A stretch of 64,000 bases of DNA from Micrasema longulum (lineage: Eukaryota > Arthropoda > Insecta > Trichoptera > Brachycentridae). The stretch covers positions 1 through 64,000 of the forward strand of contig JAGVSM010003945.1 in assembly GCA_022494885.1 (NCBI GenBank). Direction: 5' to 3'. Position 1 is the stretch's first letter. Each line of letters opens with the position of its first letter. Below the pieces are notes generated by a model. That model ran no database searches. It was given only the letters and a program-made list of their open reading frames with translations, and was not told the origin of the DNA. Shown here piece by piece: positions 52,375-62,215 of the stretch. Position numbers and translations under genes: made by a program.

Positions 52375-52730
52375 AGTGTAAAATGTCATACCAAAAAGTG
52401 AAAAATGTTTTTGATAACAATAATAAGTTGTTTATAAATTTAAGTTTATTATGCCAATTCGTAAATTTTAGCTGTACGCACTGTTTTCATCAAAAATACT
52501 TGATAAAGATAAAAAAGTTTTGGATCAGGCGGAAAGTCACTAAGAAAAGCGAAAGAAAGAAAAAAATATATTATTGGGTAAGCACGTTTCTTCCGTCCAG
52601 TCTTCAAATGATAACTTTAATATGAAAAACAAACACTGATTTCAGTATGTTTTTTCAAGAAAGGCAAAAATAAGGGATGAAAAACTAGTAGCGCCATATT
52701 CTAAGGATTGGGACCACCCCAAACTAAACA
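52375..52730. other. Unidentified DNA
   Basis: An open stretch at 52383-52625 begins at the Penelope arm edge and resembles no known protein. Confidence 0.3.
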
Positions 52731-52734
52731 AAAG

Positions 52735-52817
52735 CTAATCCTGGGGGGTGAGGAGAGATCGCCAGCAATTCTTTACTCGTAAGGGTGTCGCGTAATCAAA
52801 AAGGTTGAAAATAACTG
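52735..52817 (-). mobile_element. hAT-like transposon end fragment
   Basis: On the minus strand CAGTTATTTTCAACCTTTTT then GATTACGCGACACCCTTACG resembles the end of hAT elements (CAGnGnTTCTCAACCTTTTTG...CGnnACCC). No second end or transposase is seen. Confidence 0.5.
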
Positions 52818-52819
52818 GT

Positions 52820-53085
52820 TTATGACAACGTTGCATAGTTATTCTGTTTGAATATTTATACATTTTCCACAAAGAATTTTCCTGGGAGAGTTATATTTTA
52901 TCGGGATGAAAAGTAAGTAGGTTATTTTACTTCCTATCTCTCCAGCTATCCCTGTGTAAAAAAATACGTTGATCGGTAGCTCCGTTGCGACGTGAAGAAA
53001 CAGAAAGAAACAGACAAAAACCCTTTCGCATTTACATATAATATGAGTATGGAAATATAAATAAATTTAAGTCAGTAGCAGAATA
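52820..53085. other. Unidentified DNA with a common repeat-end word
   Basis: TTTCGCATTTACATATAATA then TGAGTATGG (53027) resembles the widespread 3' end of arthropod LINE/Helitron repeats, but the left boundary cannot be set. Confidence 0.35.
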
Positions 53086-53087
53086 CT

Positions 53088-53290
53088 AATACATAAGATT
53101 ATTTTTACATAATAGTACTATTTTAAGATTTGAAATAAATAAATAAAAGTGGAATATAACTTTTTTTTACAATTCTAAATTATTACACCCGTAATACATA
53201 AGATTATTTTGACATAATAGTACTATTTTAAGATTTGAAATAAATAAATAATAGTGGAATATAACTTTTTTTTACAATTCTAAATTATTA
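53088..53290 (+). repeat. Tandem duplication, ~105-bp unit x2
   Basis: AATACATAAGATTATTTTTA (53088) is repeated at 53193. The units are almost identical through ATAATAGTACTATTTTAAGA, GTGGAATATAACTTTTTTTT and ACAATTCTAAATTATTAC. Only a few bases differ, so the duplication is recent. Confidence 0.9.
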
Positions 53291-53770
53291 CGGGTCTATG
53301 AAAAATTGTCGAGTAATAATACGTATTTTATAAAATTGTTGAGTAATATTTTTAAATATAAAATCAATTTAAAACAAAATATGTAAAAAACTGTCGAGTA
53401 ATATTTTTTGTGCTCATGATACTTATTAGTAGCACAAAAAATATTTTTTTAATTTATAATTTTGAATTCCCAAAAAAACGGTCTATTGTATTGGCCATGC
53501 CCCCTACACGTCACGACTCGGGTAAATTTTGAACTTTTTTGTGACCGTTTAAATTAAATAGAACATCGTCACGAATCTTGACATCACAATCATCAAGAAC
53601 AGACATGTAGCGTTTTTGTAGAGAAATATTTTTTTATAATTTCTCTTTTAAAGTTATGTATGAAAACATTTCTCCACAATATCCATTTGATTTTGAAAAA
53701 ACAAATATTTTTTCTTGACCCATTTCATATATTTTTAACGGTATTCGTAATATGTGATATTTCCCTCTTT
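53283..53770 (+). repeat. Interspersed repeat R5, copy 2
   Basis: GGGTCTATGAAAAATTGTCG, TATTGGCCATGCCCCCTACA, TTGACATCACAATCATCAAG and AGCGTTTTTGTAGAGAAATA follow the order at 36204-36600. The left end carries extra repeats of TGTCGAGTAATA (53298, 53335 as TTGTTGAGTAATA, and 53391). Confidence 0.7.
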
Positions 53771-53903
53771 CAATTTATAGAATGCGTATACTCGTCTAGA
53801 CTTCTATCCGACCTGCAGTTCTTACAGCTATCAGACAGAAAAGAATTAAGCGACAAACCATTTACGAATGCATTTCTGCATTATATAGCGCAATTTTTGT
53901 GAA

Positions 53904-53938
53904 AATCACCTCAAGGGCGCTGTACAATAAATAAATAT
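53904..53938. repeat. LINE 3' end word
   Basis: TCAAGGGCGCTGTACAATAA and further ATAAATA resembles the GGCGCTGTA-AATAAATAA ends of CR1-type LINEs. A similar word is at 63395-63427. No coding part is attached. Confidence 0.35.
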
Positions 53939-53941
53939 CCC

Positions 53942-54260
53942 AACACGTCTTGCAGCTACAGAGCGCATGGACGAATGGGATTCTAGTTCCTCATCTCCAA
54001 TTATGATATATTACAATTATGATATATATGAGCTAGATAACAGAACGTCTTGCGGCTACAGAGCGCATGGACAATAAGAAATCTAGCCCCTATTTACATT
54101 TAATTTTTTTAATTTTTTATTTGACAATGAAGTTTAGAGTTTAAGTGATATTTTAAAAACGAAATAAAAAGCGAGTTTATAAAATTAGAATTTAGATAGC
54201 AACAAGTCTTGCAGCTACTGAGCGCATGGACGGTTGAAATTCTAGACCCCATTTCCTTAT
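53942..54260 (+). repeat. Three spaced copies of a ~40-bp cassette
   Basis: CGTCTTGCAGCTACAGAGCG CATGGAC recurs at about 53946, 54047 and 54191 (the last as AGTCTTGCAGCTACTGAGCG), each followed 10-12 bases later by TTCTAG or TCTAG and CCCC. Spacings are about 100 and 145 bases. The intervening AT-rich parts differ. Confidence 0.75.
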
Positions 54261-54830
54261 TTAAGGTATTCTCTATCCCTGTTGTAATTTGTTAATATTG
54301 AATTACTTTTCTGTTTTTGAATGGCTTGATTTTGAAAGCACGGCGTTTTAAAATGGAAAAATCTTATGATTTCCGATTACAGATACACCGAAGTACTTGT
54401 ACAAAAAATGTTAGGAATATATTTTGAAAAAGTATCATTTAAAATTTTTTTAATATTTTTCAAAACACAATAAGGAGATATCGTAATACTAGGTATATAA
54501 ATAACACAGATTACTATTTAAAAAAAAAACCATCACAAGGATTCGATGAAGGAGTAGATAGCGAGGATAGCCGTTCTTTTACGTATTGTTTTTATTTTAA
54601 TAAAAATATATTAAAAAGGATTAATGGATATTTTTTAGAAGTAATTTTTAGTTTCTAAATTTAGTTTTAATGTACATAATAACTAGATTTTACAACAAAA
54701 AACTAAAACAGCCAAACCAAGAAGAAGAACTATAAAAAAATAAAAAAAGCGTTTTCAGACTTTGCTTAAATTGTTCAGATAAATCTTATCCACACAATTA
54801 AAGGTTTCAGCTATGTCACATTACAAAAAC
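54261..54830. other. AT-rich DNA with an R390 scrap
   Basis: AAGGTATTCTCTATCCCTGT TGTAATTTGTTAAT at 54264 matches an R390 end. The rest is unidentified. Confidence 0.4.
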
Positions 54831-54834
54831 AACA

Positions 54835-54972
54835 TATTAAAGAATCGGATGTTTAAACATACGCTGTGGTCAATTTTAAACAACGTGAAAAGTGATAACT
54901 TAAACAAGCCAATGACAGGTCATAGCTCTATACATATCTAGACTTTCATTAATTTCCCTTGAAATATTCCCC
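54835..54972 (-). repeat. R390 repeat fragment
   Basis: In inverse it gives AAGGGAAATTAATGAAAGTC, TAGATATGTATAGAGCTATG and ACCTGTCATTGGCTTGTTTA, in family order. Confidence 0.6.
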
Positions 54973-55014
54973 ATTTAAAAGTCTTATCTTTTATTTTTAA
55001 CCTTGAGCCCTTCG

Positions 55015-55215
55015 CTATCTATTTGACCTTTGTAAACAATGGTGATAACGCAGGAAGTGGCTTTCCAACAATGTACCTTTCAGGGTCAGCAGACGATACA
55101 AGGCAGATTAGAGGATATGGCTATCTGCTACTCCCGGTCATGGCCGGTCCCCACCAGCATCATTGTCTCCTGATGTCCTGATCCACCTTGGAGATGAAGA
55201 CAATGGATTCTAATG
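55015..55215. other. GC-rich patch, unidentified
   Basis: About 200 bases stand out by composition (CAGGAAGTGGCTTTCCAACA, CTCCCGGTCATGGCCGGTCC). One plus-strand frame is open for about 60 codons and another minus-strand frame for about 20. I recognise no protein, and no splice sites are convincing. It may be a transposon remnant. Confidence 0.3.
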
Positions 55216-55545
55216 ATGGCCACTTTGATCATTGTACTTATAATAATATTTTAAAACAATTACTCGTTTGTAATTATTCGATTTAAAAATACAATAACAA
55301 TATTTGTAACTGATTTAATTATTTGTTGTATCTTTAATTACTTTTCCGGTTTATTTTTTTTTATATATAATTTTTATAACATCATACGAACTGTTCTTTT
55401 ATTTCATTGATTACTTTAAATTATATGATATACTCGTATATATTATCGTCATTATTATTATTACCCTATTGCCTTCCCTTCCCTAAAATGTTTTTCATCT
55501 CCGTTATAGTATGTTGATTGTAATTTCCATTTAATTTTAATGAAA
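55216..55545. other. AT-rich DNA, nothing recognised
   Basis: No gene or repeat family recognised. Confidence 0.35.
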
Positions 55546-55549
55546 TCAT

Positions 55550-56345
55550 TTTTTTATTAATGCTTTATTAAGTTAGTTCATAACATCTAAAAAACTAATA
55601 TCAACTTTTAATAATATTACAATTTTCATCAAAATTTCTCAAAAGAATATTTTTCAAATTAATTTGAAATATTTCAATCCTTCCAATTTCTATAATTTCT
55701 TCAAGTAACTCATTGTACAGCTTCAATCCCTTGTACAGTGAGTTTTGAGATTCTGTATTTATTTTCATTGATAATCTTATCTTTTTGTATCCCTAGTTTT
55801 ATATGTATGTCATTGTTGGTTAAATATTATGTTTTTTATTTTATTTATCCCCTTGCATATTCCACTAATTGAATTCTGGTTCTGACAGCCTTAATAGCTC
55901 CTGGAGTTCGCACAGTTCGAGGAAGTCCAGATCTTTGTCGGTCTTCAGAACTTTGAATATTCTTAAACCGATTAAAAGTTCGATATACAAACTGGGGACT
56001 TATACCTTAAAGTTTTAGGGTGTTAAAAATGTCCCCCGGCTTCTTCCCTACTTTGTGTAACGCGATTACAGCGATTCGGTTTTCTCTAACACCCCACTCC
56101 ATGTTTACTCGTTGACGTTCAACGACTGACTAATTATAGCAATAGCATAAGGGTTGGTACTTTACCTGAAAAAAGATTACGGGACTCGTGTAACAGTATT
56201 TATGGCAGGACTGGGTATATTTCATTTGTTGCTTTACCGTGAGCAAGCCAATTTCTTTGTGCATTCTTTTCTACATAAGAATACATATTTCTTTTAAGTT
56301 TAATCCTCATCGCCTAATTTTGAAGAATATAAATATTTTAAATTT
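55550..56345 (-). pseudogene. LINE tail, family L2 (copy 2), split by a mariner-like insertion
   Basis: The inverse of 55555-55760 matches the closing part of 22600-22810 (GGGATTGAAGCTGTACAATG, AATATTATTAAAAGTTGATA, TTATGAACTAACTTAATAAA). The inverse of 56222-56340 matches the upstream part (CGATGAGGATTA, GCACAAAGAAATTGGCTTGC, TCACGGTAAAGCAACAAATG). The two halves are separated by 55862-56214. All frames are broken. Confidence 0.7.
55862..56214 (-). pseudogene. Tc1/mariner-superfamily element, 5' part, nested in a LINE
   Basis: The minus strand starts with CCAGTCCTGCCATAAATACT, an inverted-repeat-like end. From an ATG at 56102 it encodes MEWGVRENRIAVIALHKVGK, KPGDIFNTLKL, a stop, FVYRTFNRFKN, DRQRSGLPRTVRTPGAIKAV. 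This is the N-terminal helix-turn-helix and the RSGxPRTVRTP hinge of a mariner-type transposase. The catalytic half and the second inverted repeat are missing. Confidence 0.7.
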
Positions 56346-56349
56346 CTTT

Positions 56350-57040
56350 TTAATTTTCCAAAACGCTGTTATAGCTACGAATAATTTCAGTTGTAGTATT
56401 TTTATGTACTTGTCGTGTTTTTTCGTTGCGCAAATGTCGTACGTGTTTAAGTGTTAAGTAGTTCAAATTACGGGAAAACCTTGTACGAAAATTTGGCTTT
56501 TTGGGCATCAGTTAATCGTCTCAATCGCACGGCTCTACAATCGATTCGACATCTAACGGCAGTTTTGAGATATTCCTTAATTATTTTAGGACATTTTCGC
56601 TTCCAGCATTGAGTTTACATCTTTTATAAAAACACGATATTTAATATTGTGTCTGTCTTCTTAATTTACTATTTGTTTTATATTGTTTGTTTTTGCTGTC
56701 TGAAACGCTTTAAAACAATGGCTGTAAAGACATTTAATAAATAAATAAATCATCACAGTATGTGTAAAGTACGAGTCATTATATGAAAACGAATCACGTT
56801 CAAGGTAAATTGGAGTACTGTTAAAGCGATTTCCGAGATACGACAAACATGAGACATCGTAAAACAATATTTGTACAACACTTTTATGATTATTTTGCTG
56901 ATTCCATATAACAGTAATAGTTATATTTAAGTACACAGGTCGTGTCGCTAGTAACACTCATCCGTCAGCTCTGACAATGGTCGACCTCAAAACAAAAACA
57001 ATTGTGGGTGATAATCAAACAAACAATAAAAACATCGTGT
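56350..57040. other. AT-rich DNA, nothing recognised
   Basis: No gene or repeat family recognised. Confidence 0.35.
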
Positions 57041-57065
57041 TTATTTCTGTGCTGGTATTCCAAAG

Positions 57066-57295
57066 GCTCTCGCGGCCGTATTATCTCGCGTATTTACAAA
57101 CAAAATACACGAGAAAAACTGTTTTCTCGTGCCGCGAGAGCGGTTCAGAATAGCACCCCTAGACAGGCTATGTGCAATGCTAGACATGGTCCTTTTTCAC
57201 CCTCAATGTTGTTATTTGTTAAATGAAAAAGCATAAAACGATACAGGAGTATGTAAAACAAATGAACAGTAATTAAAATCGGGGGTGCTATTCTA
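57066..57295. repeat. Nested hairpins plus an inverted 14-mer
   Basis: GCTCTCGCGGC (57066-57076) and GCCGCGAGAGC (57131-57141) are perfect inverses 54 bases apart. Inside, TCTCGCGTATTT and AAATACACGAGA pair with one mismatch. Just outside, CAGAATAGCACCCC (57146) is inverted at 57282-57295 with one mismatch. This may be the end of a MITE, but no second full terminus is evident. Confidence 0.6.
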
Positions 57296-57299
57296 AATC

Positions 57300-58150
57300 C
57301 TCTTCACCTCCTAGAAAGTGATTAATTTGAGGATATTTATTTTTTAATGCGTTTACACTTTGCTTCATATATGGATGCTTAAACGTCAAATAAATTTCCA
57401 AAATCAAATGTCAGTTTCTGTTCTAGTTATGGCCAAAACCGAAACTTATTCAACTAGTTAAAAGTCACTTAAAAAATTAGGCGGTTTTATCGTTAAACCT
57501 TACTTGTTCATTAAAATAAGTTTTAATTAATATGCACATTGAAACAAGAGGTATAAATTTAATGAGTAAATTTGTTTATTTTTGGCACTTTTTGCTTCGT
57601 TACTATGTTATACACAAAACATATAACTTATATGATATGCAACAGTTGTTTAATGTACGCTATGGGAACTTAATCTTATAAAGGAATTTAAAAAATACCG
57701 TAACTAAAAACTAAAAGTCACAGGTCACGCGGCCGAGTCACGAGCCATAAGATGCACCCGAGTACAGCTAAACATAATCCGGCACATCCCGACCGCAGGT
57801 CGAAAGCCGAGGTTTCCGACAATTTTTGGCCGAAACTCGATTTAACGTCTGAAACTGACTGAAACTAAAATTTCGATCGGTCACTTATTGCTTTGTGTTA
57901 ATAATATTGCTCTAGTTGACTTAACTGAAAATATGTTTCTTTTCTGTGACTAAGATGTCACAGGTGGAAAAAAATGTACATTTGCGTTGTGTGGCATAAT
58001 GCAAAAAAGGGTAGTTCAGTAATTCGGAAAATCGAATGCTGTCATTGCAACCAATGAAAAAAATTATTAATTGCTTTTCTAGTTCTACTAAAAAGTAAGT
58101 TTACTTTGAGTTAAAAAAAGTTTTATGCAGGGATTATAAAAAATCCGGTC
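57300..58150. other. AT-rich DNA, nothing recognised
   Basis: A GC-richer part at 57720-57810 has no recognisable content. Confidence 0.35.
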
Positions 58151-58157
58151 TCGAATG

Positions 58158-58203
58158 AAATCCGGTCATGACCGGATTTATCCTGTCAGATGGTAACCCT
58201 AGG
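58158..58203 (-). mobile_element. Candidate DNA transposon end with a perfect 22-bp palindrome
   Basis: AAATCCGGTCA TGACCGGATTT (58158-58179) is a perfect palindrome, and a second AAATCCGGTC stands at 58141. Read in inverse from 58203, CTAGGGTTACCATCTGACAG and GATAAATCC look like a terminal inverted repeat. The other end is not found. Confidence 0.4.
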
Positions 58204-58371
58204 CAAGGTGGAGTGAAAACCATAATAAATGCTAATTCTATGGTTTTTAGCTTGATAATTTTTCTCGAATTTTTTTTTAAGGTGCATCAAAGCGTGTTTG
58301 AAGGACTTTGATTGTTACCTTAGACCAACAGGTCGAATTTATTTTATTATGGGTCATTTATAATATTTTAA

Positions 58372-58670
58372 TTTGGTGAACGCGCATTTGCGGTCGCGGG
58401 CCCTATGGCATGGAATGCTCTCCCAGCAGAGGTGCGAGTCTGTGAAAGTGAAGTGATGTTTCGGAAAAAACTTAAAACCCACTTGTTCTCTAAATCATTT
58501 GAATAAATCCGTAGCACGTGACAACAAAATAAATTATTTTAATTAAATTACAAATTTAAAAGCTTCAATTAAATTAACTTAACAATAGAATCATAATGTA
58601 AAGCGCCCTTGAGGTATTTTATTACGAAAATGGCGCTATATAAGTTATCCATAATTAATTAATTTAATTA
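58372..58670 (+). pseudogene. CR1-like LINE 3' end, 5'-truncated (copy 1)
   Basis: From GGTGAACGCGCATTTGCGGT the plus strand encodes ERAFAVAGPMAWNALPAEVR-type sequence, then CESEVMFRKKLKTHLFSKSF, E and a stop. The 3' UTR is nearly identical to 61540-61820 and ends TCCATAATTAATTAATTTAA. Truncation is at about 58375. Confidence 0.8.
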
Positions 58671-60330
58671 ATTTAAAAACGCAACTTTTCGGTCAAAATA
58701 AATAAGTGTATTAAATAACACAAAAACCCAATGCTTCATATGGGATACATTTCGGAAAACTTTAGTCCGAATACAAATTTTGTTCGATTTATTACAAAGT
58801 GAGGTTCCGAAGAGAATAAAAATATGCATTTCAGAGGATTTGAACAAAAAATACTTGAGATAATAAATTAATAATAAGATTCAGCATTTTTATCATCATG
58901 ACGCAAAATTACAACATTCAACGTGACGCGTTTTAGAATCGTAGCGGCTATTTTGTATATACCGGAATGATTCTCGGAAAATCGCGAATAATTCTGAGAA
59001 CATTTAGGCAAGCCTTATTCTGATAACGCTTTAACCATGACACCAGACACACACACTTGAAAAATAATATATTATATATCAAATCAAACATAACGTGTTC
59101 TTAGGAATTACCGTAACGGCTGTTTTTCTAGATTAGTTTGTAGTTTTTTTTAATGAGTACTATTTGTAATATCAATTAATTTAATATCAAAATAAAATAC
59201 TTTTAACTTCTTAAATGCCCTTTGGAAGATCAAAAACAAGATTACACAAAACATTATTGATATAAAAAATCTAATCATTTTATATAGGTAAGTATGTAAA
59301 TTTGCGTATGTATAATATGTGTGTATATGTATACATGTTTGAGTATAGATGACACAGTGTGCTAGTGTACATTCGGTAATTTTATTTATTCTTAATTATT
59401 ACCTCTATAGAAAACGTTTACGATTTTTTTTTCATTTTACATTTTTTTTGTCACTTTGAATATCTACATATACAATTCTTCATCCGGATAACCAACAGCT
59501 ACATCTCTCATATATATAAAAAACAAAACAAATAACAAATAAACCAATTACAGGTTTTTACAAGTAGCACCCCAGTGAACCACCTGAAATCAGAATACGA
59601 CATTAGTACTAGCAGAGCTCGTGAATGCGGCAGAGAGATTTAACCTTTAGCGCGCGTGGCTAATCACTATTTACTCGCTAAACTTGGCAACAAACCACTG
59701 CTAACTTGGTGTATTAGCGCAACAATGTTCACCCTCTTCTGAGACACTAGTTACAATGTACAAGTCTGTTTTAAACATATGAGAACATGTATCATTAAAA
59801 CACCGCGGTATGTATTGGTCGTGATTATTACATTTTTAAGCTGCCAAACTACTCATATTACCAAATAATAAAAATGGTTTTTAAATTATTATAATTATTT
59901 TTTTTCCTCTTTTTTAAGCGTTGTTTTGTACTTGCACCGTCAGCGGAAATTTGAAATAATGTAAGAAATCAGAGAACGTGATAATTATAAAAATCTGAAT
60001 TGAACGACTGACTTCGGATTTTATATTATGATTTCATCGATTTTCTAAGTTTATTATACACCTACATAAATACTTTAATGTCGTCATAATACTAAATTAA
60101 TCAATGAACTTAGAATCAGTATCAAGAATTATATCAAACAGCCAAAAATCCTAAATAATAAAATACTCGTATCTAAGTAATCGAATCAATAGTCAATAGA
60201 TATGCAAAAAATAATACGAATTATGATTAAGGAAAAACATTGGTAAAATCTGAGTCAGAGACTGAATCATTCCGGAAATATCTGAATTGCTTATAAAAAT
60301 TATTATTTTATCTTTTATCTTTGTCCATTT
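58670..60330. other. Long AT-rich stretch
   Basis: No gene recognised. GATAACCAACAGCTACATCT at 59489 with CTCATATATA is the inverse of the LINE 3' terminus seen at 49440-49475. Confidence 0.4.
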
Positions 60331-60334
60331 TTGA

Positions 60335-60880
60335 AATTACGATTTATTTATTAAGTTAGCTTATATTACAATTAATATATAAACTAATATTCACATTTAC
60401 TTTAATTAGATATCCATTTACATCATCTTACAGTAAACATAAAATTTGTTTTTAAATTTATTCTAACTCTTTTAATTCTTTATAAAGGTACATTCAGGCA
60501 TCTCTTCATACATTTTTAAAACATAAATGCAATTTTGGGATTCCATTTTTTTAAATGGCGGACTTATTTTATCCTTATTTCTAGTAATATAAACTAACGA
60601 TTTTTTTTATTCGACACTATCTTATTAATGAAGTATTCGGGCATTAGATTGCTTAAAAAATCAAGCATAAAAGCAAGCATATTATATATATCAGTCTCTT
60701 TTTTAATGGTATTCAATTGAGGTCTTCTCGCATTGTTTTTTATTTATATCTATCTTTCTTAAGCACTATTCTCGTGGTTCTATTTTGCAGTAATTCTAAT
60801 TTATTTCAATTTACGTCATTGGCGAAAAATAAATTTGTAGAGCAGTAATCTATATGTGGAATTATTGTAGTTTTATATAT
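60335..60880 (-). pseudogene. LINE tail, family L2 (copy 3)
   Basis: The minus strand gives LIYKTTIIPHIDYCSTNLFF, LELLQNRTTRIVLKKDRY, a frame break, IYNMLAFMLDFLSNLMPEYF and NKIVSNKKNR. This is the Jockey-type C-terminal order (Y.T.I.PH.DYC, LQNR..R..LK, YN...F). Stops interrupt it. The 3' UTR ends at AACTTAATAAATAAAT near 60345. Confidence 0.7.
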
Positions 60881-60884
60881 GAGT

Positions 60885-61139
60885 TCTGCAGAAATATCTA
60901 TACAATGAATTTCTCTATCTGCCGAGAAAGAATATTTATTCAAGAAAATAATCTGACTTAATTTTAAATTAATAACTAAAAATCAAAATGATTAAATTAC
61001 AATATTTTTCAAGATAATCATAAAAAAATTCATGTTTTTGATTACAAATTAAAGGAATAATTTCAATTAACTGAATTTATTAGTATATTCATAGTCACTG
61101 ATCAAATTGATGTTTAATCCGCAATCATCACGTTCTCGT
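60885..61139. other. AT-rich DNA, nothing recognised
   Basis: Possibly the 5' continuation of the LINE, not readable. Confidence 0.3.
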
Positions 61140-61314
61140 AGTAATAATTATACATACATAATATAGAGTTCGTAAATTGAGTGAAATTCTGAATAAATTA
61201 TCTTCAGTACATTGCCTTCACACAGGTGACCCTTTTGCCTCTAATTCTCAAAAACCCCATCCTTTATAAGTATCCATAATTAAATATTTGTATATAACCA
61301 CTTACCGACTTTTC

Positions 61315-61364
61315 TATGCCTACCGGTTTCGAGACGTATCCGTCTCTTCGTCAGGAAACATATA
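61315..61364 (-). ncRNA. Hammerhead-like ribozyme motif, copy D
   Basis: Minus strand: TATGTTTC, CTGACGA, one extra A, helix II GAGACG-GATA-CGTCTC, GAAACCGGTA, GGCATA. Outer helix I pairs TATG with CATA around an internal loop, and C pairs with G next to the core. Helix II differs in sequence from copies A and B yet stays fully paired. Confidence 0.6.
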
Positions 61365-61394
61365 AACCAACATGCAAACCAACATGGTTGGCTT

Positions 61395-61835
61395 ATGTAT
61401 AAGTCACTGCACAACTCTGCTCCGGAATATCTAAGGGAACTATGCATTCCAGATGAACTAGCTGACAGGCGTCTCACGCTTAGATCAGCTACGTCTACGG
61501 CGAGAGGAAAAGTTATTGTACCTCTACGCAAACAGCGCACTAAATTTAGTGAACGCGCATTTGCGGTCGCAGGCCCTATGGCATGGAATGCTCTCCCAGC
61601 AGAGGTGCGAGGCTGTGAAAGTGAAGTGATGTTTCGGAAAAAACTTAAAACCTACTTGTTCTCTAAATCATTTGAATAAATCCGTAGCATGTGACAACAA
61701 AATAAATTATTTTAATTAAATTACAAATTTAAAAGCTTCAATTAAATTAATTTAACAATAGAATCACTATGTAACGCGCCCTTGAGGTATTTTATTACGA
61801 AAATGGCGGTATATAAGTTATCCATAATAATAATA
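61395..61835 (+). pseudogene. CR1-like LINE reverse transcriptase tail (copy 2)
   Basis: An open frame of 94 codons gives MYKSLHNSAPEYLRELCIPD, RRLTLRSATSTARGKVIVPL, ERAFAVAGPMAWNALPAEVR and RKKLKTYLFSKSFE. The pattern LH..AP.YL.EL, LRSA, FAVAGP..WNALP..VR, FK..LK..LF is the C-terminus of CR1/L2-type LINEs. The 3' UTR to CCATAATAATAATAAATAAA matches 58400-58660 closely. The frame is intact, so the copy is young. Confidence 0.85.
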
Positions 61836-61998
61836 AATAAAAAAAACCCACTATACACCTTCACCATAGTAGTTGCAAATTCGTTTTTTAAAACTTATTT
61901 TAGTAACGTTACTTTTAATTTAAGGATAGAGTTTTGGGGTGTATCCGAGGATTATGTGACAAATTTAGATTCTGTAAATTTGGGAATAAGATTATTTT

Positions 61999-62031
61999 TA
62001 AGACACGGGTACGTCTCGAAGCCGGTAGACA
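61999..62031 (+). ncRNA. Hammerhead-like motif, decayed copy E
   Basis: The 3' half is readable: GGGTACGTCTCGAAGCCGGT (GAAG instead of GAAA), but the CTGACGA half is lost (AAGACAC precedes). It cannot fold as a hammerhead. Confidence 0.4.
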
Positions 62032-62215
62032 TAAAAAATTCGGTAAGTGGTTATGTACAAATATTTAATAATATTTAATTATGGATATAAATGATGGGGT
62101 TTTTGAGAATTAGAGGCAAAAGGTTCACCTGTGTGAAGGCAATGTACTGAAGATAATTTATTCAGAATTTCACTCAATTTACGAACTCTATAATATGTAT
62201 GTATAATTATTACAA

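Larger units (their letters stand above)
61140..62215. mobile_element. Inverted pair of Penelope-like ends with a LINE tail between
   Basis: Arms at about 61140-61378 and 61985-62215 are inverted copies. Each has a hammerhead-like motif (61315-61364 minus, 61999-62031 plus, decayed), the GTAAGTGGTTAT...ACAAATATTTAA tail and, beyond it, about 150 bp containing ATGGGGTTTTTGAGAATTAG and CCTGTGTGAAGGCAATGTAC. The arms therefore extend past the usual Penelope tail. A CR1-like LINE tail (61395-61835) occupies the centre. Confidence 0.7.
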
